DNA from: Xenorhabdus cabanillasii
GTDB lineage: Bacteria; Pseudomonadota; Gammaproteobacteria; Enterobacterales; Enterobacteriaceae
Assembly (NCBI RefSeq): GCF_003386665.1
Contig: NZ_QTUB01000001.1
Location: 2,914,001 to 2,978,000, forward strand
Reading direction: 5' to 3'
Length of the DNA: 64,000 nucleotides
The first letter of the stretch is position 1. Each line of letters begins with the position of its first letter. Shown one piece after another: positions 9,668 to 18,292 of the stretch. Position numbers and translations under genes: made by a program. The notes under the pieces are model-generated. The model was not told where the DNA came from, did no database searches, and was given only the letters and a program-made list of their open reading frames with translations.

Positions 9668-10284
9668 TTACAAATCTCTTGAGTCGGTAATACCTTCGCA
9701 CAACATTTATCCGCATATATTAATGCCTGTAAATGAATCTGTTTTGAAAAATCTGCAATTGCATCTTGTATAAGAAAGACTTCAATATCTCTTGAATAAG
9801 CATCAACGGCGCTGGTCTGTATTCCAATATGAGCAAAAACACCACAGAGAATGATTTGATCGCGTTTTTCTTTCAGAAAAATGTCACCAAGAGATGTTGC
9901 ATGAAAAGCACTGTATCTCCATTTAGCTAAAATGCTATCTTCTGGTTGGGGTGCTAATTCTTTGACTATGGCAGTGTGTTCATCTTTTCTGCTCATTCCT
10001 TTTCCCCATATATCGTAGAGTAACCCGCGTTCTTTTTTGGTCATATCTCCACGTTGTGCGGTATAAACAATCGGGATATTATTTTTTCTGGAATAAGCAA
10101 TAAGTTTTTGACAATTTCTTATTAGTTCTTGCCTTAAATCAGAATGAAAAAAATTCAGAAAATAGGTTTGCATATCATGTACAAGCAATATGCTTCGATT
10201 ATTATCATGTTTCCATTTTACTCTACTTATAATATTAAACTCAGGAAATTTAAGTGAGTAGCTCTCTATTTTAGGAATATTCAT
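9664..10284 (-). CDS. phzD: PhzD, isochorismatase acting on ADIC
   Basis: A 206-aa isochorismatase-fold hydrolase that removes pyruvate from ADIC to give DHHA. The catalytic Asp is in SILLVHDMQTYFLNFF, the Lys in DSILAKWRYSAF, and the Cys position typical of other isochorismatases is in ILCGVFAHIGIQT. Length equals known PhzD (207 aa). It lies between the broken phzB and phzE. The gap to phzB is only 86 bp, so all are one operon. Confidence 0.95.
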   Translation of the reverse strand: MNIPKIESYSLKFPEFNIISRVKWKHDNNRSILLVHDMQTYFLNFFHSDLRQELIRNCQKLIAYSRKNNIPIVYTAQRGDMTKKERGLLYDIWGKGMSRKDEHTAIVKELAPQPEDSILAKWRYSAFHATSLGDIFLKEKRDQIILCGVFAHIGIQTSAVDAYSRDIEVFLIQDAIADFSKQIHLQALIYADKCCAKVLPTQEICK

Positions 10285-10370
10285 TTTTCATCCTATTGAA
10301 AATATGTTAAAAATAGCCATTATTATAATAAATATGGCCATCTATTATTTATAGTTAAATATTGAGATAA

Positions 10371-10833
10371 TTAAGTTGGCATATGGCTTCTATTTATTTT
10401 TGGAATTTCAATGCCCAATGCTTTAAATTGTTGACAAGGATTCATAAATTCACGTTGTAGCTTTATTTTTCCATTTTCAAACTCAAAGTAATGAATAAAA
10501 TGATTTTCATAGATACCTTCAGGATAATCATCAAAACGAATTATTCCTTTTCCATCACATTCAACCCAGAAAATGTTAGGATCTTGGGTACTATATATGT
10601 CAACATTATACCAAACCCAATCAGGAAAGTATTTCAAAAACCCATACAGCATGCTTAGCTAAACTTTCCCTTCCTTTTATCATAAGGGGCTCTCCTGTAT
10701 CAGAAGTCCAAAGCCCACCACAACCATCCTCGCTAAACAACTCATACCGTTTCAGTCTATCTTGTCCTTTTGTAGCCATATATTTTTCAACAATTAATCT
10801 ATTTTGTTGCCGTACTTTATTGTTGTCTTTCAT
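10371..10833 (-). pseudogene. phzB: phzB, broken by a one-base insertion
   Basis: Two overlapping frames together give one PhzA/B protein (~154 aa, snoaL-like fold). Frame 1 (10833 down to 10621) starts with ATG behind GAAGGTG and carries NKVRQQNRLIVEKYM and ends AKHAVWVFEILS. Frame 2 carries FPDWVWYNVDIY, then YENHFIHYFEFENGKIK and ends PKINRSHMPT. Removing one A from the run at 10636-10640 joins them to the family pattern HAVW-LK-FPDW. PhzA/B speeds the dimerisation of the PhzF product, so its loss would lower but need not abolish phenazine formation. A sequencing error in the homopolymer is possible. There is one copy only, where Pseudomonas has phzA plus phzB. Confidence 0.9.
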
Positions 10834-10867
10834 AGTAACACCTTCACTTTAATAAGAGAATTAAAAT

Positions 10868-11166
10868 ATCTGAATAATAATTTAGGGTAATTATTATTCA
10901 CTCAGAAATTAATATCCATTAAATCAACAAGTGCTGCATTGCTTAATGATAATGATCATGCCTAAAAAAATAACCATTGATACGCTAATATATATATTTA
11001 TAAATTGTAAATGTACAGAATGAATTTAATATTAATATGTGACTGATATCACAATTAATAGAATATAAAATCTTTAATGAAAATTTATTTTATTTATGAC
11101 AGAGTTAAGCTTAACTAAGTATATTTACTATAAACACCTTAAATCATTAAGGTTTTGTCGTATTAT
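10868..11166. repeat. Left arm of the 299-bp inverted repeat (phz side)
   Basis: This AT-rich block upstream of phzB recurs in inverted orientation at 11747-12045. By eye the half nearest the centre is identical and the outer ~110 bp have about a dozen substitutions or small indels. It contains a CRP-type palindrome and lies 35 bp upstream of the phzB start, so it is the phz control region. Confidence 0.92.
11038..11053 (-). promoter_or_regulatory. CRP-type site upstream of phzB
   Basis: TGTGACTGATATCACA has the exact TGTGA-N6-TCACA core of cAMP-CRP sites. It is centred about 212 bp upstream of the phzB start codon, within the left arm of the inverted repeat. It is likely a class I or more distal activator site for the phz operon; no transcription start is known. 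Confidence 0.7.
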
Positions 11167-11746
11167 TAACCTGGTGTACATATATCTATTATTTGTCATG
11201 CAGCATATCGGCTACAGCGATGCTGGAAATAACGAACAACATGTTCAGACCTTTTCTGGAGCCTCATCATATGACTTCGGGTCTTTTTTATTCATTCTTG
11301 TGGATTTCTTGCTGGTGAAGAGGCTCGGATAGCATTTTTCAAGTCGCCATTGAGGGACTCATCCGAGTTTAATTCGGGTGAACAGGCAGGCAAATAAAAC
11401 ACTTCAATTTGTTTTTTTGTGTTTCTCTAACCACTTTTTGACAAACCGGGCATGGTGGACACGCAAATTATCCAGTATCAAATAGACTTTACGATCGGCC
11501 TCTTTTATCAAGCGTTGAAAAAAGTGCAGTAGCCTTCGGGCCGTCATCGTGTCGTGATACAGCATAAATCTCACACTGCCCTGATTATTAATCGCCGATA
11601 TCATATTGATAGAAAAGCGCGTTGCACAAAATATCAACTTAAGGAAACGTAAGACGGCTTCTTTATTCCAATAAGCTGTCAACAGAAAATCCACTGTATC
11701 GCCATCTGAATCCACAGCCCGGTAGAAATAACGCAATCACCCTTTG
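11167..11746. mobile_element. IS630 remnant B fused to an IS6-family fragment
   Basis: Read on the minus strand, 11642-11740 encodes an IS6-family core piece (YRAVDSDGDTVDFLLTAYWN). It runs straight into an IS630 DDE region (RKVYLILDNLRVHHARFVKKWLEKHKK, then the C-terminal end back to about 11200). The fused frame of 110 codons at 11404-11736 is a recombination product of two transposases, not a gene. It is the spacer between the two arms of the inverted repeat. Confidence 0.75.
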
Positions 11747-12045
11747 ATAATACGACAGGACCTTAATGATTTAAGGTGTTTATAGTAAATATACTTAGTT
11801 AAGCTTAACTCTGTCATAAATAAAATAAATTTTCATTAAAGATTTTATATTCTATTAATTGTGATATCAGTCACATATTAATATTAAATTCATTCTGTAC
11901 ATTTACAATTTATAAATATATATATTAGCGTATCAATGGTTATTTTTTAGGTATGATTATCTTCATTAAATAATACAGCACTTGTTGATCTAATGGATAT
12001 TAATTTCTGAGTAATTTAATAATTACTCTAAATTATTATTCAGAT
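11747..12045. repeat. Right arm of the 299-bp inverted repeat (isonitrile/NRPS side)
   Basis: The inverted partner of 10868-11166. It lies 80 bp upstream of the PvcA-like gene, facing it as the left arm faces phzB. It keeps the CRP-type site. The match ends sharply at both edges (ATAATACGACAGG at the inner end, ATTATTCAGAT at the outer end). Confidence 0.92.
11860..11875 (+). promoter_or_regulatory. CRP-type site upstream of the PvcA-like gene
   Basis: TGTGATATCAGTCACA, the reverse complement of the site at 11038-11053, with a perfect TGTGA-N6-TCACA core. It lies about 258 bp upstream of the proposed TTG start at 12126, so it predicts the same cAMP-CRP input for both divergent operons. Confidence 0.7.
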
Positions 12046-12125
12046 GTTTTTTTATTAAATTGATATAAAAATAAGGCAAATAATATTCATTATCTTTAGT
12101 GTCAACAATAAACCAGGAGAATAAA

Positions 12126-13322
12126 TTGAAAGTTATATCCGCGAGTACAAATGGTTCAATTGTTGAAGAGTCAATTATGTTTGGTCAATTTGGCTGGCCG
12201 GAATGTGAACCTGTTATGAATTCGAATGATTATATAATTTCATCAGATTTAAGAAAGTTTTTACTTGAAAAGTGTTCAGTATCTAAATCATTACCTTCTG
12301 AAAATTGGTGGAAAGAGAAATGGAAAAAAAATGTTCCTTTACCGACTCTTGTCCGAGATTATATCAATCATCACTCTATTCAGTTTAATCCTCGAACTGT
12401 TTTTGCATCCAGTTCAGAAATATTAAAAAAAATTGAATTGTGCGTAAACGAAAGAAAGAGAATAGATATCATTCTTCCTGTTTTTTGTATCGTTAACAAC
12501 TGGCAGAAAAGACATAATATTACGTCTGTGACGATGGCAGAAGAGGCTTCTTTATTACATCTGGCGAATTTTTCGTCTTATCTTGAAGAAAATACGGGGG
12601 TCAGCATACGTTTTAATATTCTTTCAGATGCTACATTTTATGCTGGGATCATTGGTTCGCCTATGGATGCGTCAGAAAAATATATACAAGATCTGAAAAC
12701 ATTTACCCAGGAACAAAAAATTGATGACATTGTTAATGTTACCGATATGTCTGATATTGTGTCACAGTTTCGGAGTGAATATGAATATGCTTTATCCGAA
12801 CATCTGAAAGTTTTCACCCTGGATCCGTTTTTCGGAATTAATCCTGAAGAAGCCATTCGTTTTCAAGCTAGTGTCGGAAATGCGGTCAATATTTCTGATT
12901 TGCCACTGACGTATGATCAGAAAAAAGCGATGTTTTGTGATTCTGTTTTTCCGAGTCAGGAAATAAAACAGGAAATTATCGACAGAATTAATAAATCTTT
13001 CGTGCATTATCGAGCAATGAAAGAAGCAATGGCGGCCATTCAATGGGAAAATGCGCTATTTCCTCATGCAATTCGAGCTTCTATTCACCATAAAACAATG
13101 CCTATACTGGGTGTCAGGGTATATCCTAACTACAAGAGCCATTCACCAACACTGCCTTATCATGGTATTGCTGTGATTGAACACCGGGATAATGTTTGGT
13201 GGATGAATATCGAACAGGAAATTCACCAGCATGGTAAGAGATTAAGAATTATAAACAATCATGGCGTGAGTGATTTTTATATTGATGCGGATACGCTAGA
13301 AAATCTGTCAGCTATTTCTTAA
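12126..13322 (+). CDS. Diverged isonitrile synthase-family protein (PvcA/Dit1)
   Basis: About 398 aa. The TTG at 12126 is chosen because AGGAG (12115-12119) sits 6 bases upstream; an in-frame GTG at 12099 has no ribosome site. The order of blocks follows the Dit1/PvcA family: IDIILPVFCIVNNWQK (usually a FPxKS-type block), TMAEEASLLHL, IRFNILSDATFY (usually SDGxxF), KYIQDLKTF, and near the end FPHAIRASIHH and LPYHGIAVI (usually IRLSIHP and TPWHG). PvcA/IsnA enzymes turn the amine of Tyr or Trp into an isonitrile using ribulose-5-phosphate. Several consensus residues differ and it is longer than IsnA (~320 aa), so activity is uncertain. It lies 171 bp upstream of the NRPS gene, probably in the same operon. 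No PvcB/IsnB oxygenase is nearby. Confidence 0.62.
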   Translation: MKVISASTNGSIVEESIMFGQFGWPECEPVMNSNDYIISSDLRKFLLEKCSVSKSLPSENWWKEKWKKNVPLPTLVRDYINHHSIQFNPRTVFASSSEILKKIELCVNERKRIDIILPVFCIVNNWQKRHNITSVTMAEEASLLHLANFSSYLEENTGVSIRFNILSDATFYAGIIGSPMDASEKYIQDLKTFTQEQKIDDIVNVTDMSDIVSQFRSEYEYALSEHLKVFTLDPFFGINPEEAIRFQASVGNAVNISDLPLTYDQKKAMFCDSVFPSQEIKQEIIDRINKSFVHYRAMKEAMAAIQWENALFPHAIRASIHHKTMPILGVRVYPNYKSHSPTLPYHGIAVIEHRDNVWWMNIEQEIHQHGKRLRIINNHGVSDFYIDADTLENLSAIS

Positions 13323-13493
13323 TCACGATAATACCTGTTTAAGGTGCAGTTTTTCGGCAAAAATCAGTTTTTATGAATACGTATTTGAGTCGTTATTCAG
13401 CACCTTATTTTAAAATTTAATTATTTAAATTAAGCCATTTTTGTCTGGTGAAATTATAGATACGTTATTTTCATCTCTAAAGTAAGGTGATAT

Positions 13494-16400
13494 ATGAAAA
13501 ATGCAGAACAAATAATCGGTCTCTCCACTGAATCCACTGAATCTCGTCTACAAAGAGAAATACACTATATCACTTCGAAAGCCCCGCTGGATTACTGGCA
13601 GAAACAATTATTGGGTATCTCTCTATTACATCATTTTCCTGTGGATAACCCGCGTCCAGAAAAACCCAGTTTCAAAAAATGTACACTACAGCAACGTATC
13701 TCAAAGGAGTTAGTGCAAAAAATAACCAAATTATGCGCCAGATATGACGTTACATTATTTACGTTTCTGGAAACCGCTTTTGCGCTACTTCTGAGCCGTT
13801 ACAATCATGAACAGGATGTTCTAATAGGGACATTTATGCCAGAAATAGTGCATGATGAAACGCAAACGTTAATCAATTCCTTCACAAATTTACGGGTTAT
13901 CAGGACAGATTTATCCGATCAGCCAACTTTCAGTGAATTATTAAAGCAAAATCACCGCACTATTTTGGAAGCTTACGCGCAGCAGGATCTCCCTTTTGAA
14001 CAATTGGCGGCAGTATTCAACCCGGATCAGAATCTGAATTATCACCCTATCGTCCAAATTGCTTTTACACCGGAAAAAACGTCTCAGCATAGGACAGTAC
14101 TGCAATCTAATGGTGAGGCATATCCGCCTTTGAAAAATCGCCTGGATTTAGATATCCGAATTTATGAAGAGGATACGGATGAAATCTATATTTTATGGCA
14201 TTATGCCACTGAACTGTTTGAAAATGTGACGATTGGAAGATTAATCGCCAATTATCAGACTCTGCTTACCAATATCACTGGCGTGATGAATTCATGTGAG
14301 AATCCTGAACAGGAGCCTGTTATTCATCATATTCCATTTTTATCCGATGCCGAAAAACACACGTTATTACACGAATGGAGCGGGCCACGGAAAGTGTATC
14401 AATCCGCACGCTGTTTCCACGAATTGTTTGAAGAACAGGCCGAAAAAGTACCTGAAAACACTGCACTGATTTTTGGAGATGATTCGCTGAGTTATCGGGA
14501 GCTCAACGAACAAAGTAACCAGCTTGCACACTATCTGATTGAGCAGGGAGTTAAGCCGGATATGCTGGTTGCATTTTGCCTGTCAAGATCACTGCAGGCT
14601 ATGGTGGCGTTGTTAGGTATTCTTAAAGCCGGTGGTGCGTATGTGCCTTTAGATCCCACGTATCCGCAAGCTCGCCTGCAATATATGCTGGAGCACAGTG
14701 AAGTTAGTTTGATTCTGACTGAAACACAACAGGTAGAAAAATTGCCTGTTAGTCAACAAAAAGTAATTTATCTGGATGCACAAGAGCTGCGTTCGCATCT
14801 GCAAACACAACCAATGACAAATATCACTGACCGTTCAGCGCCTCTGACAGAAAATCATCTGGTGTTTGTGAGTTATACCTCCGGCTCGACAGGCAAACCG
14901 AAAGGTGTGATGGTGAAACATAAGGGCAGCGTCAACATGGCATTATCGGAGGCCACGCTGTTTGGCATGGATTCAAATAGCCGAGTATTGCAGTTTGCCT
15001 CTCTGAGCTTTCCCGCGATTACTATGGAAATAGGAATGGCTTTTCCTTATGGTGCCACGCTGTTTCTAATTTCAGAAGAGCAGCAGCGTACTCCGGAGCT
15101 GTTGGACGATATCGTTGAAAAGTATCAGATTACCCATGCTTTACTGCCGCAGGCATTATTACCTCATCTGGATTTCGAGAAGTGGCGTTCGGTTTCATGT
15201 CTATTGCTGGGAGGGGAAGCCCTACCATCACAAATAGCGCTCCGATGGAAACCGGGTAGAAAGCTATTTAATGTGTATGGCGCGGTAGAGCTTTCCTCTA
15301 TGGTGACGGCGGGTTTATTAAGCGATGACCGGGTTACAATTGGAAAACCTCTGCCAAATATTGTTGCGCGTGTGCTTGATCCACTGGGTGAGTTAGTACC
15401 GGTTGGTGCTGTCGGGGAGCTGTATATCGGCGGTGTTCAGCTGGCAAAAGGCTATCTGAATGCCCCGGAAATCACGAAAAAGCAGTTTATCCGTGCGGCG
15501 GCAGGTTTATCCTATGCGGATGATAATACAGAAAATAGACTCTATCGGACAGGAGATTTAGCCCGCTGGACTTCGAATGGTCAACTAGAGTATGTTGGCC
15601 GGGCTGATTCATTAGTGAAAATTCGCGGTTATCGAGTTGAATTAGGCGAGATTGAAGAAGCGTTAAGCAAACATGATGCGCTGAATAGCGCTGTAGTGAT
15701 CACTTACGGCGAGGGCGACGATAAAAGACTGATCGCTTACGTATGCCCAAATGAGCAATGGCTTGCGGAAAGAGTAGCAGAGTTTAATATTGGTGACGTT
15801 GAAAATAAAATAGGCAAATATACGGGAAGCTACCGGGACTTATCCGTGATCCGCCGTGAACTTTCAGAATTGCTTGAATCAGCACTGAGAAAGCAGTTAC
15901 CTGATTATATGGTGCCCAGCCTCTATATTCCGCTGGAACGAATGCCACTCACACCAACTAAAAAAGTAGATAAAAAAGCGCTGCCCATACCAAATGAAAG
16001 CGATTTACATCAGCAAGATTATATTGTACCTAGAGATGAGCTTGAAGAAACGCTGTGCCAGATATGGCAAAACCATTTGAATGTTAATCAGGTGGGAATT
16101 AAAGATAATTTCTTTGCACTCGGTGGACATTCACTTTTAGCAGCGAAAATTACGGCGTCCATAAAAAGTTGTTTGAACAATAATATTTCTATATATCAAT
16201 TACTTACTAATCCGACCATAGCTCAGATTGCAGATCTTATTAAGAAGATGAAAGCACCGGAAATAATGATATCTGAACCGATGCAAACGGCCTGTGATGA
16301 GAAAATAGCCCTTGATAATTGTCAGAAAGTCTTTTTCCCTTTGATACAACAGCGATGGTTAGAGCAAAGCTTACATGTCTCCATTACTTTACTGGTCAAT

Positions 16401-17624
16401 AGTAAAATAGATCTCAGTGCCCTGAAAAAAAGCCTGAATGCCGTTTTAGGCCGGCATGAAAGTTTACGTTTAAAATTCTATCAGCAACATGGACAGATTT
16501 TTTCGCGACCTGACAATGAGATAGCAATCGATTTTCAGATCATTGAATTACAATTTAAAGGAAAAGATAAAGAAAAGTTAATCCATGAAATTGACTCATT
16601 CTGGAAAGAAGAGAAGAAGATACCGTTTGATATTTATCATGAACCATTAATCAGGGCATTTCTGTTTCCTGTTTCGGAAATAAGTGCAGTATTATTGTTT
16701 GATATTCACCATATGGCTTTTGATGGTTGGTCAATCAATATTTTTCTTAAGGAATTGTTGCAACTGTATGCCGCCTATTCACAGGGAAAAGAGCTCACGC
16801 TTCAACCAGCCGCAATGCAGTATTCTGAGTACATTCATACTTCGAAGCAACTGCAGAAAACAGAAAGATGTCAAAAACAGCTTCAGTTTTGGCAGCATCA
16901 GTTTGCAGATCTTAATAATCAGTATGATCATCTGCCTGATTTCAGTACTCATGCAGCATCAAATGGTCATTTTAATTTTCGCGATATCAGGATATCTCCT
17001 ACATTAAATAAAGCGGTTTCAAGATATTGTGAAGCTAATAAGATTACGCCTTATATGTTATTTATGGCTCTGTTCCATACCTGCATTTTTATGAATTCAG
17101 GTGAGTCGCAAATTATCATTTCTACACCACAGTTTGATCGCGCCAGTATTGAAAGCCAGCAAGCAATCGGGATATTGTTGAGTTTTTTACTTATAAAGTC
17201 CAACCTTAACAAAGAGATGAGTCTAAATGATATTATTCAGCAGATCAGCCAGTTTAGTTATAAAGCACTAGAAAATTCAGATATTAATATATCGTCAGTC
17301 ATTGATTTCGTCGGTGAGAAAATCAGAGATGTTATGTTTAATATTATGTTTATCTATATTGATAATTACCTAGATGTCGCGAATGACGAAAAAGAATTAT
17401 TCGATAATTTGGGTGTCGAGCCAATAATGCTTACTGAAACGCCAATAGAATCACTGGGAATGTGTTTTTTTAACCAACCAGAAGAGCCGATATGTGAGCT
17501 AGGATACAACACCGAACTGTATTCGGAGGAATGGATAGATAATTTAATCAAATATTATGAACAGTTGATGAATATCATCATATCGGGTCGAGAGCACGAA
17601 AGCATCCGTCATTTCTATCACTGA
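13494..17624 (+). CDS. Single-module NRPS: half-C, A, T, terminal C
   Basis: 1376 aa. Residues ~15-270 are only the C-terminal lobe of a condensation domain (starts LDYWQKQLL; no HHxxxDG). Adenylation domain ~305-830: SYTSGSTGKPKGVMV, LYRTGDLARW, KIRGYRVELGEIEEAL and PTKKVDKKAL. Carrier domain ~845-920 with DNFFALGGHSLLAAK (Ser attachment site). Complete C domain ~940-1370 with HHMAFDGW. No thioesterase. The substrate pocket is unusual: core A4 reads SFPAITMEIGMAF, so Asp235 (GrsA numbering), which holds the alpha-amino group, is Pro (residue ~507); by alignment the code reads P-A-M-L-L-G-V-S-M-K. The A5 motif is YGAVE instead of YGPTE. The enzyme may load an acid without a free alpha-amine and pass it by the last C domain to a soluble nucleophile. 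AAGGTG precedes ATG 13494. Confidence 0.92.
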   Translation: MKNAEQIIGLSTESTESRLQREIHYITSKAPLDYWQKQLLGISLLHHFPVDNPRPEKPSFKKCTLQQRISKELVQKITKLCARYDVTLFTFLETAFALLLSRYNHEQDVLIGTFMPEIVHDETQTLINSFTNLRVIRTDLSDQPTFSELLKQNHRTILEAYAQQDLPFEQLAAVFNPDQNLNYHPIVQIAFTPEKTSQHRTVLQSNGEAYPPLKNRLDLDIRIYEEDTDEIYILWHYATELFENVTIGRLIANYQTLLTNITGVMNSCENPEQEPVIHHIPFLSDAEKHTLLHEWSGPRKVYQSARCFHELFEEQAEKVPENTALIFGDDSLSYRELNEQSNQLAHYLIEQGVKPDMLVAFCLSRSLQAMVALLGILKAGGAYVPLDPTYPQARLQYMLEHSEVSLILTETQQVEKLPVSQQKVIYLDAQELRSHLQTQPMTNITDRSAPLTENHLVFVSYTSGSTGKPKGVMVKHKGSVNMALSEATLFGMDSNSRVLQFASLSFPAITMEIGMAFPYGATLFLISEEQQRTPELLDDIVEKYQITHALLPQALLPHLDFEKWRSVSCLLLGGEALPSQIALRWKPGRKLFNVYGAVELSSMVTAGLLSDDRVTIGKPLPNIVARVLDPLGELVPVGAVGELYIGGVQLAKGYLNAPEITKKQFIRAAAGLSYADDNTENRLYRTGDLARWTSNGQLEYVGRADSLVKIRGYRVELGEIEEALSKHDALNSAVVITYGEGDDKRLIAYVCPNEQWLAERVAEFNIGDVENKIGKYTGSYRDLSVIRRELSELLESALRKQLPDYMVPSLYIPLERMPLTPTKKVDKKALPIPNESDLHQQDYIVPRDELEETLCQIWQNHLNVNQVGIKDNFFALGGHSLLAAKITASIKSCLNNNISIYQLLTNPTIAQIADLIKKMKAPEIMISEPMQTACDEKIALDNCQKVFFPLIQQRWLEQSLHVSITLLVNSKIDLSALKKSLNAVLGRHESLRLKFYQQHGQIFSRPDNEIAIDFQIIELQFKGKDKEKLIHEIDSFWKEEKKIPFDIYHEPLIRAFLFPVSEISAVLLFDIHHMAFDGWSINIFLKELLQLYAAYSQGKELTLQPAAMQYSEYIHTSKQLQKTERCQKQLQFWQHQFADLNNQYDHLPDFSTHAASNGHFNFRDIRISPTLNKAVSRYCEANKITPYMLFMALFHTCIFMNSGESQIIISTPQFDRASIESQQAIGILLSFLLIKSNLNKEMSLNDIIQQISQFSYKALENSDINISSVIDFVGEKIRDVMFNIMFIYIDNYLDVANDEKELFDNLGVEPIMLTETPIESLGMCFFNQPEEPICELGYNTELYSEEWIDNLIKYYEQLMNIIISGREHESIRHFYH

Positions 17625-17720
17625 CATAGGTTGTTGGCACTGGGTAAAAACCCAACATCAATCAGTTAAGGAATTGCCTGATCAGATCGATTGACCGACC
17701 CTAAGACGGGTTCTCAAATA

Positions 17721-17752
17721 CCCTCATCACTATTAGGTCATGAGGGTTTTTT
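17721..17752 (+). terminator. Rho-independent terminator after the NRPS gene
   Basis: CCCTCAT at 17721-17727 pairs with ATGAGGG at 17740-17746, followed by six Ts. It lies about 97 bp past the NRPS stop and closes the PvcA-like/NRPS transcript. Confidence 0.8.
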
Positions 17753-17789
17753 GGGGTGACTGACGATATCCCTTATCCGAAAGACGTTC

Positions 17790-17957
17790 AGACGCCTGCA
17801 TTCCCTTGTGGATATGTGTTCGCAGGTATCTGGCTTACGCATTGAGCCTGTGTAATCTGGAAGCAATGATGGCTGAGCGTGGGGTAATCGTCGATCATCC
17901 CGCGTTTTCCTGCTGGGTTCATCATTTGGTTCCGTTGATTATTAAACGCTACTGGTG
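17790..17957 (+). mobile_element. IS6-family transposase N-terminal remnant
   Basis: The plus strand encodes VRRYLAYALSLCNLEAMMAERGVIVD followed by CWVHHLVPL, the N-terminal helix-turn-helix block of IS6-type transposases. It breaks off into an IS3 fragment. The catalytic core is absent; a core piece of a similar IS6 transposase is found at 11.64-11.74 kb. Confidence 0.75.
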
Positions 17958-17960
17958 TAG

Positions 17961-18210
17961 TCAGCCTGAGGCTGTCCCTATCTTACCGGCAGGCGTTATC
18001 CCCTGCATTTCGGCCTTGTACTGGCGAACCCATTTTCCTGGGATGCTGTTGTCGATCCCCAGTAAACAGGCGACATCGACAACCCGCTGTTGATGTAGAA
18101 CAACCTGCTGGACCGCTTCCAGCTTAAATTCAGCGGAATATTGGCGTTTGGTTGGTTTCAATTTCATCATCATACCTCATTGTCATGTTAATAAGATTAG
18201 CAAGCTTTTG
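17961..18210 (-). mobile_element. IS3-family OrfA remnant
   Basis: The minus strand encodes KRQYSAEFKLEAVQQVV then VVDVACLLGIDNSIPGKWVRQY, the helix-turn-helix of an IS3 OrfA, for about 70 codons. OrfB is missing. Part of the left end of a similar IS3 element recurs at 60.7 kb. Confidence 0.75.
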
Positions 18211-18292
18211 AGGTGTCCGGGATTCTTATACTGCTACCATCCGATCATAGCTTAATGAGACAGAATCATCTTGAAAAGTGACTGGTATAAAT

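Noticed and set aside
11404..11736. A 110-aa hypothetical gene
   Set aside because: It is a fusion of IS6 and IS630 transposase scraps with no start signal.
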